45,140 nucleotides of DNA from Bacteroidota bacterium (GCA_005884665.1 VBAT01000023.1:1-45140); one strand, 5' to 3'. Counted from the first letter of the stretch, positions 1-8,546 are shown. Made by a program: numbers and translations. Notes: generated by a model from the sequence alone, not told the origin.

Positions 1-372
1 GGAAAAAAACCGGCCCGGAAGGGTGAAATTTTGTCCAATTGCAGCACTGGATTTTCTTTTTTTACCCTGGTTTAAAACTGTCCTTTCAATGACCAAAATA
101 CCCCGAGGTTAGTTTCCCTTTAGCCCTTGTAACACTAACTTCTTGCCAAAAACAACAGGATTGCTTAGATGAGTTGGATGAACGGTGACGAATTAGGATC
201 CGGTACCTGCCTGGCGGTAGATAGGGGTATTGGAATTGAAATACGAATTCAAAACAGCGAGACTATTGAACTATAAATCGAATTAAATGTTAGCGCGAAT
301 TTTCCTGGTTCAGAGTGCCTTTTCGAATTTCGTCCCGATAGCTATCGGGAGCAGCATTCAGATTTTTAAAGG
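1..372. other. Non-coding stretch downstream of etfA with a palindrome
   Basis: No convincing gene is visible on either strand. The stretch contains a degenerate copy of the CCTGCC-type palindrome at 206-225, AT-rich words of the GAATTC/TCGAATT type around 230-330, and an exact 18-bp palindrome at 333-350 (described separately). It looks like the same kind of repeat-filled intergenic DNA seen elsewhere in the window. Confidence 0.6.
333..350. repeat. 18-bp palindrome TCCCGATAGCTATCGGGA, copy 1
   Basis: This is a perfect palindrome. An identical copy lies at 30664-30681, and its core is found inside a tRNA-Arg fragment at 12636-12652. It lies between the etfA stop codon and the window edge, so it could fold in the etfA transcript tail, but no T-run follows to make it a classical terminator. 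Confidence 0.9.
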
Positions 373-1335
373 TTATGATCCTTTCAACTTCTTAACCGCC
401 TCAGTAAACTTCGGAACGACTTCAAACGCGTCCCCTACAATTCCATAGTCAGCCGCTTTGAAAAATGGAGCTTCGGGGTCTTTATTGATAACAACGATGA
501 CTTTACTTCTGTTCACACCCGCCAAATGTTGAATGGCACCTGAGATACCAATTGCGATATAGAGATTCGGCGCAATAGCTATACCTGTCTGGCCCACGTG
601 TTCGTTATGTGGGCGCCAGTGTGCATCAGCGACAGGACGGCTACATGCAAGAGCTGCATGTAAGGCATGAGCGAGATCTTCAATCATACCCCAATTTTCC
701 GGTCCTTTCATACCTCTGCCTGCACTCACTACTATTTCCGCCTCGGTCAATGGCACTTCACCGCTGGCTTTAGTGACATTTGTAACTTTTATCTTACCGG
801 GTTCAACATTCGTAGTAAACGGAACAACTTCCGCGCTTCCTCCACCAGTCTTCACCTGGTAAGCATTTGGACTAAGCGCAATGACCTTAATAGCTGTATT
901 GATGGTTATATTGGCAAAAGCTTTTCCGGAAAATACGTTCTTCTTTACAGTAAAACCATTAGCTGTATCTGGCAATGCAACTGCGCCAGAAACCAAACCA
1001 GCCTTCAGTCGCGCCGAAAGTCGGGGAGCGATGGCTTTGCCGTCAACATTGTTAGAGAAAATAACGACGGCGGCCCCGGTCTTTTCCGCGACCTGGGCAA
1101 TGACTTTTGTATAAACCTGAGCATCGAAATGATTCAATACATCATTATTGACATGGTGGATCTTTTTTACGCCATATTTTCCAAGGGCCGAAAGATCTTC
1201 GGTCACCGTTCCGAGGGCCACGCCTTCAGCAACAGTACCCAGTTGATCCGCCAGTTTGGCGCCATAGCTCATGACTTCCAGGGAAGCTTTCTTTACATGA
1301 CCTTCATTTGTGTCGATGAATATTAATACAGACAT
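373..1335 (-). CDS. etfA: Electron transfer flavoprotein subunit alpha
   Basis: This is the alpha subunit of the heterodimeric electron transfer flavoprotein, a soluble cytoplasmic carrier that takes electrons from acyl-CoA dehydrogenases and passes them towards the quinone pool. The 320-residue product has the family's usual length. It has an N-terminal ETF domain (about 1-185) and a C-terminal FAD-binding domain. The C-terminal domain carries the characteristic GISGAIQH at 263-270, followed by VNRSKVIVVINKDPEAPFF, which is typical of bacterial EtfA. The start is an ATG followed by SVLIFID. It lies 61 bases downstream of etfB on the same strand, and the two are almost certainly cotranscribed. 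The spacer contains a CCTGCC-type palindrome. No ETF:quinone oxidoreductase or acyl-CoA dehydrogenase gene is in the window. Confidence 0.96.
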   Translation of the reverse strand: MSVLIFIDTNEGHVKKASLEVMSYGAKLADQLGTVAEGVALGTVTEDLSALGKYGVKKIHHVNNDVLNHFDAQVYTKVIAQVAEKTGAAVVIFSNNVDGKAIAPRLSARLKAGLVSGAVALPDTANGFTVKKNVFSGKAFANITINTAIKVIALSPNAYQVKTGGGSAEVVPFTTNVEPGKIKVTNVTKASGEVPLTEAEIVVSAGRGMKGPENWGMIEDLAHALHAALACSRPVADAHWRPHNEHVGQTGIAIAPNLYIAIGISGAIQHLAGVNRSKVIVVINKDPEAPFFKAADYGIVGDAFEVVPKFTEAVKKLKGS

Positions 1336-1376
1336 TGTTGAATGTTGAAAGGTTTAAGGGTTGAAAGATTGAAAGG

Positions 1377-1396
1377 CCTGCCTGCCGGTAGGCAGG
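1377..1396. repeat. CCTGCC-type near-palindrome between etfB and etfA
   Basis: The sequence CCTGCCTGCCGGTAGGCAGG is a near-perfect inverted repeat in the etfB-etfA spacer. Close relatives lie at 24667-24685 and 24712-24732, with more degenerate ones at 206-225, 20721-20740 and 40318-40336. Inside an operon it would form a stable RNA hairpin between the two reading frames. Confidence 0.85.
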
Positions 1397-2140
1397 TTAG
1401 AAAGCCTTTGCTTCTTCGTGTAATAATCTTACCAGTTCTTCCACATTATCCGGCGATACAAGTTTTACTCCTGCTTTGGCAGGTGGTAAGCCAAAGCCTG
1501 AAACATTGGTAAGCGGAGTGACTGAAGTCGGTTCAACGACTTTCAGTGGTTTTGTCCTGGCCGCCATGATCCCTCGCATATTGGGTATCCTTTGTTCAGC
1601 CATTCCTTTTTGTGCACTGACAACAACCGGCAGCTCTACTTCGCAGTTTTCTTCCCCACCTTCAATCTCCCGGGTGATCGTGGCTTTTGTTTCGCTCAAT
1701 TCAAATTTTGTCGCCAGCGATACATAAGGAAGATCCAGCAGTTCTGCTACCATACCTCCAATGGATGACCCGTTGTAGTCAATCGTTTCCTTACCGGTAA
1801 ATACCAGGTCATAGTTGCCTTGCTTCGCGACTTCAGCGATCTGGGAGGCAACAAAGAAACTGTCATGGCTGTCCGCATTTACTCGGATGGCTTCATCGCC
1901 ACCCAGTGCAAGCGCTTTCCGGATGATTGGCTCCGCATCTGCGCTACCTACATTGACGAGATGAATTACAGCAGAACTATCTTTTTCTTTTAATTCGATC
2001 GCACGAACCAGCGCATACCATTCGTCGTAAGGGTTGATGATCCACTGTACGCCATTGGTATCGAATTTCGTGCTGTTATCGGTGAAAGCTATTTTTGCCG
2101 TGGTATCCGGCGTTTTACTGATACAAACTAATATCTTCAT
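1397..2140 (-). CDS. etfB: Electron transfer flavoprotein subunit beta
   Basis: This is the beta subunit of the electron transfer flavoprotein; in this family it carries an AMP molecule and pairs with EtfA. I place the start at the ATG at 2140 (MKILVCISKTPDT), giving 247 residues, the usual family length. The longer reading frame from 2194 adds 18 residues that do not look like the family. The N-terminal KILVCISKTPDT, the central VFTGKETIDYNGSSIGG and the later VVSAQKGMAEQRIPNMRGIM are typical of EtfB. The last of these is the conserved beta-subunit signature region. It is first in an etfB-etfA operon on the minus strand and divergent from the TPR gene at 2255, so the promoter should lie in 2141-2254. 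Confidence 0.95.
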   Translation of the reverse strand: MKILVCISKTPDTTAKIAFTDNSTKFDTNGVQWIINPYDEWYALVRAIELKEKDSSAVIHLVNVGSADAEPIIRKALALGGDEAIRVNADSHDSFFVASQIAEVAKQGNYDLVFTGKETIDYNGSSIGGMVAELLDLPYVSLATKFELSETKATITREIEGGEENCEVELPVVVSAQKGMAEQRIPNMRGIMAARTKPLKVVEPTSVTPLTNVSGFGLPPAKAGVKLVSPDNVEELVRLLHEEAKAF

Positions 2141-2254
2141 CGGCATTCGTTTAAATTCCCTGAAACAAGGGGAGATAGATAGTTGTTTATGCAACTAACG
2201 CAAAGATAGGGAAGGGATTTAATAATTAATAATTCTTGTTTAATAATTTTTACC

Positions 2255-2566
2255 GTGGACAGGATCGACAAATTGAAAGAATTTTTGAAAGCAGATCCAA
2301 CAGATAGTTTTGTTCAGCACGCCCTGGCATTGGAATACATTAAACAGGGTAATGATGGAGAGGCAAGGAGATTATTTGAAACGATCATTGAGCGTGAACC
2401 GGGCTATGTAGGTTCGTATTATCATCTCGCCAAACTTTTGGAAAGGAACCGTGATAACGATGGCGCTGTTAAGGTTTATGAAAAAGGCATGGAGGAAGCG
2501 AAGAAACTTGGAGATAACAAAGCATATGGCGAGTTGAGGGGAGCGTATGAAGAACTCATATACTAG
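2255..2566 (+). CDS. Small tetratricopeptide repeat protein
   Basis: This is a 103-residue protein starting at GTG (MDRIDKLKEFL). It is built almost entirely of TPR helices, with repeats at about 17-50 and 51-85 (ALALEYIKQGNDGEARRLFETI and HLAKLLERNRDNDGAVKVYEKGM each show the A/Y/G/A spacing of a TPR unit). There is no signal peptide or membrane segment, so it is expected to be cytoplasmic and to bind another protein. The partner cannot be told from the sequence. It is divergent from etfB and its last bases overlap the end of a possible small membrane protein on the opposite strand. Confidence 0.8.
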   Translation: MDRIDKLKEFLKADPTDSFVQHALALEYIKQGNDGEARRLFETIIEREPGYVGSYYHLAKLLERNRDNDGAVKVYEKGMEEAKKLGDNKAYGELRGAYEELIY

Positions 2567-2795
2567 ACAACAAATCCAAGATCTCCCAGGAAGCTGCGGC
2601 AAGACCAAGGACAATTATCGCTGCGATTCTTTTTTTATAAAAATAAAGCCAAATCCCTGCAGCCAGGCCAACAGTCGTAGCCACGCCCTCTTTCATCTGG
2701 ATAGTAGTTGCATCGTACAAAATACTCTGGGGAATAAGCGGCGATATGAGTTGGTGATGGGTTAAGAGAAAAGAGAAATACCCTTCCGCGATCAA
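2556..2795 (-). CDS. Possible small membrane protein
   Basis: I do not recognise this family. The 79-residue frame starts at TTG and ends 11 bases inside the convergent TPR gene. It looks coding: VGLAAGIWLYFY and RIAAIIVLGLAAASWEIL are two good membrane segments separated by a KK turn, and LTHHQLISPLIPQSI precedes them. The frame stays open upstream to a stop at 2838-2840, encoding RILITLDLYL, which also reads like membrane protein, but it has no ATG. In the adjacent frame an ATG (MTRMG...) lies just upstream. One missing base near 2830 would join them into a protein of about 95 residues. The start is therefore uncertain and a small frameshift is possible. Confidence 0.4.
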   Translation of the reverse strand: MIAEGYFSFLLTHHQLISPLIPQSILYDATTIQMKEGVATTVGLAAGIWLYFYKKRIAAIIVLGLAAASWEILDLLSSI

Positions 2796-2908
2796 ATAGA
2801 GATCAAGGGTGATCAGTATCCTGCAGGCCCATTCTTGTCATGTTGGCTTTTCTGATATTTCAGGCATAATCAAAAATACATTTTGTTTCTTTGTTGATTA
2901 TCGTGGTA

Positions 2909-4342
2909 ATGAAATTACTGGAATCATTTAAAAAGGTTATCGCACAACACAATCTTTTCTCTGCAAAAGATAAATTGCTGATTGCTGTCAGTGGGGGAGT
3001 GGACTCTGTTGTGCTGTGTGAACTTTGCAAACAGGCAGGCTATGATTTTATTATCGCCCATTGCAATTTCCGGCTAAGAGAAGAAGAAAGCTTAAGAGAT
3101 GAGAATTTTGTAAAAAAATTGGGTGAACGATACCAGGTTGAGGTTAAGGTTATCAGGTTCGATACAGCGAACTATGCTAAAGAAAAAAAACTATCTATCC
3201 AGGAAGCCGCCAGGGAATTGAGATACGATTGGTTCTTTAAGATAGTACAGGAGCAAATGCAACAGTCCAAACAGGAAACTGGCGCCGCCGCCAATAAATC
3301 AGTACCCGGCTGGCATGTTGCGGATCAGCGGTCCTTTGTTCTGACAGCCCATCATGCCGATGATAATGCTGAGACAATAGCTATGAATTTTTTTCGTGGT
3401 ACAGGATTACATGGTTTGACTGGCATACCCATGGCTGGAGACCAGGCAGGCAACTGGAACCTGCGTGCATTTTTCCTGCGCAGACCGCTGCTTCCTTTTT
3501 TTAAAGAGGAACTGTTGCAATTTGCCGGGGAAAATAACCTGGAGTTTGTAGAAGATTCATCCAATCAATCTTCGAAATACACCCGTAATTTTTTTCGCAA
3601 CGAGATCATTCCGGCGATCAGTAAAGTTTATCCCCAGGTAAAAGACAACCTGCTTGATAATATCAATCGCTTCGGTGAGATCGAAAGACTGTATAAAATT
3701 TCAGTAGGACAAATAACGAAAAAGCTCTGTAGGCAAAAAGGCGAGGAGATTCATATCCCGATCAGGCAATTACTTGGATACAATAACAGGGCGCTCATTT
3801 ATGAAATTATTGCCGCTTATGGTTTTTCAGAAAAACAGGTAGACGAGGTCTTGAAGTTGGCTGGCGCCGATTCCGGCAGTTATCTCGATTCACCTGCTGA
3901 CGATCTCAGGATCATTAAGCATCGGCACTGGTTTATTATCAGCCCTGCATTATCGCCCTTGGCAGAGAATATTATTATCGAAGAGAAAGACGGCAAGATT
4001 CAATTTTCCGAAGGAATTCTTAGAATTGAGAAGACCGGTAATCAGGAACCGGTAACCAGTAACCATACTGCCTGCCTCGACGCGAAGGATATCCAATTCC
4101 CCCTGCTATTGCGCAAATGGAAATCCGGTGACTATTTCTACCCGCTAGGCATGAAGAAAAAAAAGAAGCTGGCCCGTATTTTTATCGATCAAAAATTATC
4201 GAAAACAGCCAAGGAAAAAACCTGGGTGGTTGAAATGAACAAAAAAATCATCTGGGTAGTAGGAATGAGGATCGACGAACGTTTTAAAATCACCAAAACC
4301 ACAGGCCCTGTATTACAGATAAGTTTCCATCCAAATAAATGA
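2909..4342 (+). CDS. tilS: tRNA(Ile)-lysidine synthetase
   Basis: TilS attaches lysine to C34 of the CAU-anticodon tRNA-Ile using ATP, changing its reading from AUG to AUA; it is essential in most bacteria. I use the ATG at 2909 (MKLLESFKK, 477 residues); the longer frame from a TTG at 2891 adds six unlikely residues. The PP-loop ATP-binding motif SGGVDS is at 28-33, followed by AHCNFRLR and then AHHADDNAET, all diagnostic for TilS. KYTRNFFRNEIIP marks the end of the catalytic domain, and the C-terminal RKWKSGDYFYPLGM with its lysine-rich KKKKK is the TilS C-terminal domain. An insert of roughly 25 residues (QQSKQETGAAANK...) lies just before the AHHADD motif and may be a lineage-specific loop. 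The gene stands alone. Confidence 0.96.
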   Translation: MKLLESFKKVIAQHNLFSAKDKLLIAVSGGVDSVVLCELCKQAGYDFIIAHCNFRLREEESLRDENFVKKLGERYQVEVKVIRFDTANYAKEKKLSIQEAARELRYDWFFKIVQEQMQQSKQETGAAANKSVPGWHVADQRSFVLTAHHADDNAETIAMNFFRGTGLHGLTGIPMAGDQAGNWNLRAFFLRRPLLPFFKEELLQFAGENNLEFVEDSSNQSSKYTRNFFRNEIIPAISKVYPQVKDNLLDNINRFGEIERLYKISVGQITKKLCRQKGEEIHIPIRQLLGYNNRALIYEIIAAYGFSEKQVDEVLKLAGADSGSYLDSPADDLRIIKHRHWFIISPALSPLAENIIIEEKDGKIQFSEGILRIEKTGNQEPVTSNHTACLDAKDIQFPLLLRKWKSGDYFYPLGMKKKKKLARIFIDQKLSKTAKEKTWVVEMNKKIIWVVGMRIDERFKITKTTGPVLQISFHPNK

Positions 4343-4388
4343 CCCGCAACTGCCAACAGGTTAGAACGCAGATTGATATGATTGTTAA

Positions 4389-4436
4389 GATTTTCGCTGA
4401 TCATAATCTATCGTGTCATCATGATAATCTGCGTTT
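4389..4436. repeat. 48-bp intergenic direct repeat, copy A
   Basis: This is one of two similar 48-bp units (the second is 4465-4512). They share GATTTTCGCTGATCATAAT at the left and CATCATG.. AATCTGCGTT at the right. They lie between the convergent tilS and rhomboid genes. The CGCAGATT/CGCTGATCA words resemble dispersed intergenic repeats common in this phylum, which I state from general experience and cannot check here. Confidence 0.75.
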
Positions 4437-4464
4437 TTACTTGCATTTTCAAATTAAACGCCGG

Positions 4465-4512
4465 GATTTTCGCTGATCATAATTTATCCCGCCATCATGG
4501 CAATCTGCGTTC
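4465..4512. repeat. 48-bp intergenic direct repeat, copy B
   Basis: This is the second copy of the unit at 4389-4436, in the same orientation, with a few substitutions in the middle (TATCCCGCCATCATGG instead of TATCGTGTCATCATGA). The two copies are separated by 28 bases. Further right, at about 4541-4561, the words TTTTCAAA are tandemly repeated. Confidence 0.75.
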
Positions 4513-4560
4513 CCCATTCGAAGTATCGGAAACTGCCATCCCATTTTCAAATTTTCAAAT

Positions 4561-5232
4561 TCAATGGCAATACGCAGGAATAAACGGTTCATCCGCCGCC
4601 AATTGTTGTTTGAAATTTTCGATCAGGTCCAATTGCGCCATTGCATAAATGAGAGCGATTGTAAACAGCAGGCCATATATGGCTCCCCATAAATGGGCCC
4701 CGTGATTGATATTGCTGTCACCACGCCTATCAAGATAAGCGGAGATGATAAGATACAGCACACCGAAAATGTAACCGGGTATTCTAACTCCCGGAATAAA
4801 GATAATACCTACACCCACTTTTGGCATGACAACAATCGATGCAAAAATGACCGCCGAGACCGCACCCGAAGCACCCAAACTCTGGAAATGATAGCTATCC
4901 TTGTATTTCATCAGGTCGGGTATGCTTGCTGCCGCCAATGCAGATATATATAAGATCAGAAAGATCAATCTTCCAAGATTGCCAAATAAACAGTTGGCAT
5001 CAAATACTTTTTCCACGGCCGTGCCAAAAGAATACAGGGCGAACATATTGAAGAAGAGATGAGGAATATCAGCGTGTATCAATCCATGTGTGATCAGGCG
5101 GTACCATTGATTGCGCTGGCTGATAGCAGGGCCATAAAAAATAAGATCACTCATGATCTTATGATTGTTGAAAGCGCCGATAGAAACAATGCAGGTGATT
5201 ATAACAATGACGAGCGTAAGCGAAAAATCCAT
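4561..5232 (-). CDS. Rhomboid family intramembrane serine protease
   Basis: This is a polytopic inner-membrane serine protease that cuts transmembrane segments of other proteins; the substrates are unknown. The 223 residues contain about six hydrophobic segments. The catalytic dyad is visible as Ser122 in GASGAV and His180 in AHLWGAIYG. The conserved HADIPHLFFNMFAL (H53, H58, N62) is the oxyanion-side motif of the rhomboid fold. The length is that of a basic six-helix bacterial rhomboid, without an added N- or C-terminal domain. It is convergent with tilS and lies 33 bases downstream of rlmH on the same strand, so the two may be cotranscribed. Confidence 0.93.
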   Translation of the reverse strand: MDFSLTLVIVIITCIVSIGAFNNHKIMSDLIFYGPAISQRNQWYRLITHGLIHADIPHLFFNMFALYSFGTAVEKVFDANCLFGNLGRLIFLILYISALAAASIPDLMKYKDSYHFQSLGASGAVSAVIFASIVVMPKVGVGIIFIPGVRIPGYIFGVLYLIISAYLDRRGDSNINHGAHLWGAIYGLLFTIALIYAMAQLDLIENFKQQLAADEPFIPAYCH

Positions 5233-5265
5233 GGCTATTTTTTCAGATCATCGAATATAAACTTT

Positions 5266-5739
5266 TTATTGATGATGGTATTTCTCATTTTTTAAAATAG
5301 TACACGCCCGATAGACCTGTTCTGCAATTATCAATCGCACCAGTTGATGAGGAAATGTCAATTCGGATAAGCTCCAGGTATGATCAGCCCGTTTTAATAT
5401 CGCCGAATCCAGCCCGAATGCGCCGCCAATTATAAATACCAGCTTTTTCCTGCTCTCATTCGCTCTCGCCTGTATGAATTGTGCCAGCTTAATAGAAGTA
5501 AATTGCTTCCCCCTTTCATCCAACGCCACTACATAATCATCTTTGTGCAACCATTCAAGGATAGTTTCCCCTTCCCGTTTTCTCAGGTCCATCTCGCTTA
5601 ACATGCCAGCATTCTTTGGAACCGGTATAATATTCCAGGCAACTTTGAAATACTTATTTACCCGCGCCGTAAAATCCTCTACACCAGTTTTTACAGACGG
5701 TTCATGATTCTTTCCTATCGCCCAGAATTCTATTCTCAC
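5266..5739 (-). CDS. rlmH: 23S rRNA (pseudouridine1915-N3)-methyltransferase
   Basis: RlmH is a small SPOUT methyltransferase that methylates pseudouridine 1915 in helix 69 of 23S rRNA using S-adenosylmethionine, acting on assembled 70S ribosomes. The 157-residue length is exactly that of the family. The SAM-binding glycine motif GGAFGL is at 105-110. The C-terminal knot region SELTFPHQLVRLIIAEQVYRA (about 125-145) is the most conserved part of RlmH. The start MRIEFWAIGK is the usual N-terminus. The rhomboid gene follows closely on the same strand. Upstream, 5740-5836 is AT-rich word-repeat DNA. Confidence 0.97.
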   Translation of the reverse strand: MRIEFWAIGKNHEPSVKTGVEDFTARVNKYFKVAWNIIPVPKNAGMLSEMDLRKREGETILEWLHKDDYVVALDERGKQFTSIKLAQFIQARANESRKKLVFIIGGAFGLDSAILKRADHTWSLSELTFPHQLVRLIIAEQVYRACTILKNEKYHHQ

Positions 5740-5836
5740 GTTAACTTATTAATTGGTAGACTAGTTGATTAGCTAATTCAGCAGAAGCAGTCAACTGATA
5801 AACTGACCAGCATTTTCAAATTGTCTAATTATCAAA
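5740..5836. repeat. Intergenic word-repeat island (TTAATTGGT / TAGTTGATTAG type)
   Basis: This short spacer is made of AT-rich words such as TTATTAATTGGTAGACTAGTTGATTAGCTAATT and CAAATTGTCTAATTATCAAATTA in degenerate form. The same vocabulary (TAATT, AACCAATTAAC, AGTTGATTAG) reappears at 29561-29670 and 21306-21330. Its inverted words can fold back on each other. Confidence 0.5.
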
Positions 5837-7228
5837 TTAAAACGCTTTCTTCACATCTTCTTTAATTTGTACCTCTGTGACGGGCCCATACTTCTCTGCT
5901 ATCTTTTTTATCTCTGCAGATTTACCCACCATCACGAATTGCAGTTTATCTTTTGGAAAATACCGGGCAATGATCTCTTTTGCTTTTTCTACCGTCAATC
6001 CATCTACGTTTTTCTGGAAATTATTGATGAATGACTCGTCAAAATTGTACCAGAACATTTGTGTCAGCAAACCGGCCAGTTGTCCCGAAGTTTCGTAACG
6101 AGGAGGGAACTGTCCTTTGACATAGTTTTTTGCAGAAGCCAGTGAAGTTTCGTCGATGCCATTTTGGTGCAGTTTGTTCAGCACCTCGACCGCTTTATCT
6201 ATTGCAGGCTCCGTTGTCCTGGTAGCGGTAAAAGTGGTGATAACGAAACTGCCACCATTTTTTAAAGGAACAAAGCGGCTGCTCGCTCCATAGGTCAATC
6301 CTGTGTTTACACGAAGTTCATCGTTCAGCATGGATGTAAAGCGTCCGCCAAATAAGGTATTGACCACTTCGATAGACACATAATCCGGATTGTTGCGACT
6401 GATGCCTGGAGCACCGATATAAAAAGTAGTTTCCTTTGCATCATCTTTGTTTACCAGCAATACACGATTTGCCGGAGGAACCGGTAACGGTTTTGAGGCC
6501 AGGTTAATGCCAGTTTGTTTTCCCTGCCAGTCCGAAAACAATTTAGTAGCCAAAACCTTCATCTCCTTTGCATTGAAATCACCGACAATCGCAATGGCTG
6601 ATCCAACCGGAACATAATTTTCTTTGTAAAATTTTTTCAGGTCATTCACGGTTATTGCGGATACGGTAGAAACCCTTCCCTGTACTACATTGCCATACAC
6701 GTGATCGCCATACAGGAACTTGTCAAAATAGGACCCTATCACCGATCGTGGGCTTTCTTTTGCCTGCTCCAGGCCAACCAGCACTCTTTTCTTTTCTTTG
6801 GCAAACTCTACGGTATCAAAAACCGGTTCGGTAAGCAATTCTTTGATAATCTCCAAAACCTTGTCCTTATCCTTAACAGCAAATTTTGCAGACAGGCCAG
6901 CTGATTCCTTTGAAGCGGATGTATTAACGCTGGCACCGATAAAATCCAGTTCTTCGTCGAGCCTGGCTTTGGGATAGTTTTTAGTTCCGTATTTCAGCCC
7001 CGAAGCAGTAAGCGATGCAAGTCCCGCTTTCTCTCCATCATAAATAGCACCAGCCGGCAGAATGACCGACACATTCATCATCGGCACCTCGTGTTGTTCC
7101 ATGAGGTACACCGTAAGTCCATTCTTTAATTTGAATTTCTCATAAGGGGGAAGCTTATAATCCTGGGCAATGGATTGAACAGATAAAGCAAGGCCCAGCA
7201 ACAATGGGATATATTTTAAATTTTTCAT
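5837..7228 (-). CDS. M16 family peptidase homologue lacking the zinc motif
   Basis: This is a 463-residue exported protein with a signal peptide (MKNLKYIPLLLGLALSVQSIAQ). It has two M16 (pitrilysin/insulinase-like) domains at about 30-220 and 225-445. The position where active members have HxxEH reads AGLASLTASGL, so the metal site is absent. The second half keeps GGRFTSMLNDELRVNTGLTYG, the conserved R...Y region that helps bind substrate in the partner of two-subunit M16 enzymes. It follows the active M16 gene by four bases on the same strand. The pair therefore resembles the active/inactive subunit arrangement known for mitochondrial processing peptidase and several bacterial M16 pairs. The periplasmic location is inferred from the signal peptide. 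Confidence 0.9.
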   Translation of the reverse strand: MKNLKYIPLLLGLALSVQSIAQDYKLPPYEKFKLKNGLTVYLMEQHEVPMMNVSVILPAGAIYDGEKAGLASLTASGLKYGTKNYPKARLDEELDFIGASVNTSASKESAGLSAKFAVKDKDKVLEIIKELLTEPVFDTVEFAKEKKRVLVGLEQAKESPRSVIGSYFDKFLYGDHVYGNVVQGRVSTVSAITVNDLKKFYKENYVPVGSAIAIVGDFNAKEMKVLATKLFSDWQGKQTGINLASKPLPVPPANRVLLVNKDDAKETTFYIGAPGISRNNPDYVSIEVVNTLFGGRFTSMLNDELRVNTGLTYGASSRFVPLKNGGSFVITTFTATRTTEPAIDKAVEVLNKLHQNGIDETSLASAKNYVKGQFPPRYETSGQLAGLLTQMFWYNFDESFINNFQKNVDGLTVEKAKEIIARYFPKDKLQFVMVGKSAEIKKIAEKYGPVTEVQIKEDVKKAF

Positions 7229-7232
7229 GTTA

Positions 7233-8546
7233 TTATTCTTCTGTGTTTGATTTTAAAACGCCAACGGTCCGGTTGGATTTAATAAAATATTTGTTAGCCA
7301 CACGTTTGATATCTTCAACAGTGACTTTATTGTAGAGCGCCGGCGCATCAAACATTTTCCGGTAGTCTCCAAAGAATACTTCATAGGTGCCGATATTGTT
7401 TGATTTGCCGTTGATCGTTTCTACCTGGTTATAGAATCCAATGACTTCCTGGTTTTTTACTTTCTGCAGTTCTTTTTCCCCGACACCTTCTTTCTTGATC
7501 TTTTCTATCTCTTCGTAGATGGCTTTTTCCACGTCATTCTCATTAATGCCCTTACTCGCAATCGCATAGAATCCGAAAAGGTAAGGATCGAAGCTTTGGC
7601 CAAAATCCGTGAATACCTGTGTAGCCAACTGTTTCTTATCGACCAGCGCGGAATATAAACGGGATGATTTACCGCTGCTCAAAATATCGCTGAGCAGGGT
7701 CAGTGCATAATAATCCTCATTCTTTGAGTTGGGAGTATGATAAACTATATTCAGGTAGGGCGTTGCAACATCTTTTTGCATCACGATCCTTCTTTCCCCA
7801 GTTTGGGCAGGTTCAACCGTATGAACTTTGGGAGGATCGGGTTGCGCCGGTATTGGCTCGATATATTTTTCAGCCAGGGCCTTTACTTCATCGAACTTTA
7901 CGCTTCCAGAAACAACTACCACGCAATTGTTGGGTGCATAGTAGGTCTTGAAATATCTTTCGAGGTCGCCTTGTTTCCAGTTTTTCATATCATCTTCATA
8001 ACCGATAACAGGCCAGTGATAAGGATGCTCCTGGAAAGCTTGCGCCACCACAGCCTGACCCAGCATGTTCCAGGGAGAATTTTCAAGTCCCGTGCTTCGT
8101 TCAGACAAAACAACTCCTCTTTCACTTTCAACCATTTTGGGATCTATGCTAAGGGTTGCGATACGGTCAGCTTCCAGGTCAAAGATCACTTCAGTAGCCG
8201 AGGCAGGGAACAAGTCGGTATAAACTGTTACATTCTCGGTGGTGTAAGCATTGTTAGAACCGCCATTAAATTCCATCGTGCGGTCGAATTGTTTCGGCCC
8301 GTATTTTTTGGCGCCATTGAACATCATATGTTCGAAAAAATGGGAAAGTCCTGTTATGCCCTGGTATTCGTTTCGAGATCCTACGCGGTAAAACAGGTAC
8401 ATGTTGGCGTTGGGAATGGAATTGTCCTCGATAACGAGGAATTTCATCCCATTCTTCAGGATAAATGTCTTTACATCATCGGCCTTCATCTGTGCCTGAG
8501 ATGCCAGGTAAAGACAGGAGAAAACAAAAAATAATAATTTTTTCAT
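7233..8546 (-). CDS. M16 family zinc metallopeptidase (active subunit)
   Basis: This is a 437-residue exported zinc peptidase with a signal peptide of about 19 residues. The inverted zinc motif HFFEH is at 69-73 and the third ligand should be one of the glutamates in ESERGVVLSER at 140-149. The C-terminal M16 domain is visible from about 190 onward (VVVVSGSVKFDEVKALAEKYF-like, then SSGKSSRLYSALVDKK). The next gene, four bases away, is its zinc-less partner, and the two probably form one heterodimer. No genomic clue points to a substrate. The 218-base region upstream to the PLD-like gene is the likely promoter region. Confidence 0.93.
   Translation of the reverse strand: MKKLLFFVFSCLYLASQAQMKADDVKTFILKNGMKFLVIEDNSIPNANMYLFYRVGSRNEYQGITGLSHFFEHMMFNGAKKYGPKQFDRTMEFNGGSNNAYTTENVTVYTDLFPASATEVIFDLEADRIATLSIDPKMVESERGVVLSERSTGLENSPWNMLGQAVVAQAFQEHPYHWPVIGYEDDMKNWKQGDLERYFKTYYAPNNCVVVVSGSVKFDEVKALAEKYIEPIPAQPDPPKVHTVEPAQTGERRIVMQKDVATPYLNIVYHTPNSKNEDYYALTLLSDILSSGKSSRLYSALVDKKQLATQVFTDFGQSFDPYLFGFYAIASKGINENDVEKAIYEEIEKIKKEGVGEKELQKVKNQEVIGFYNQVETINGKSNNIGTYEVFFGDYRKMFDAPALYNKVTVEDIKRVANKYFIKSNRTVGVLKSNTEE

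Noticed and set aside
667..1326. A 219-residue plus-strand frame opposite etfA
   Set aside because: It lies wholly antisense to etfA and its translation has no family features.
7737..8534. A 265-residue plus-strand frame opposite the active M16 gene
   Set aside because: It is fully antisense to a gene with clear catalytic motifs, and its translation is rich in Cys, His and Phe with no domain; it is a shadow frame.
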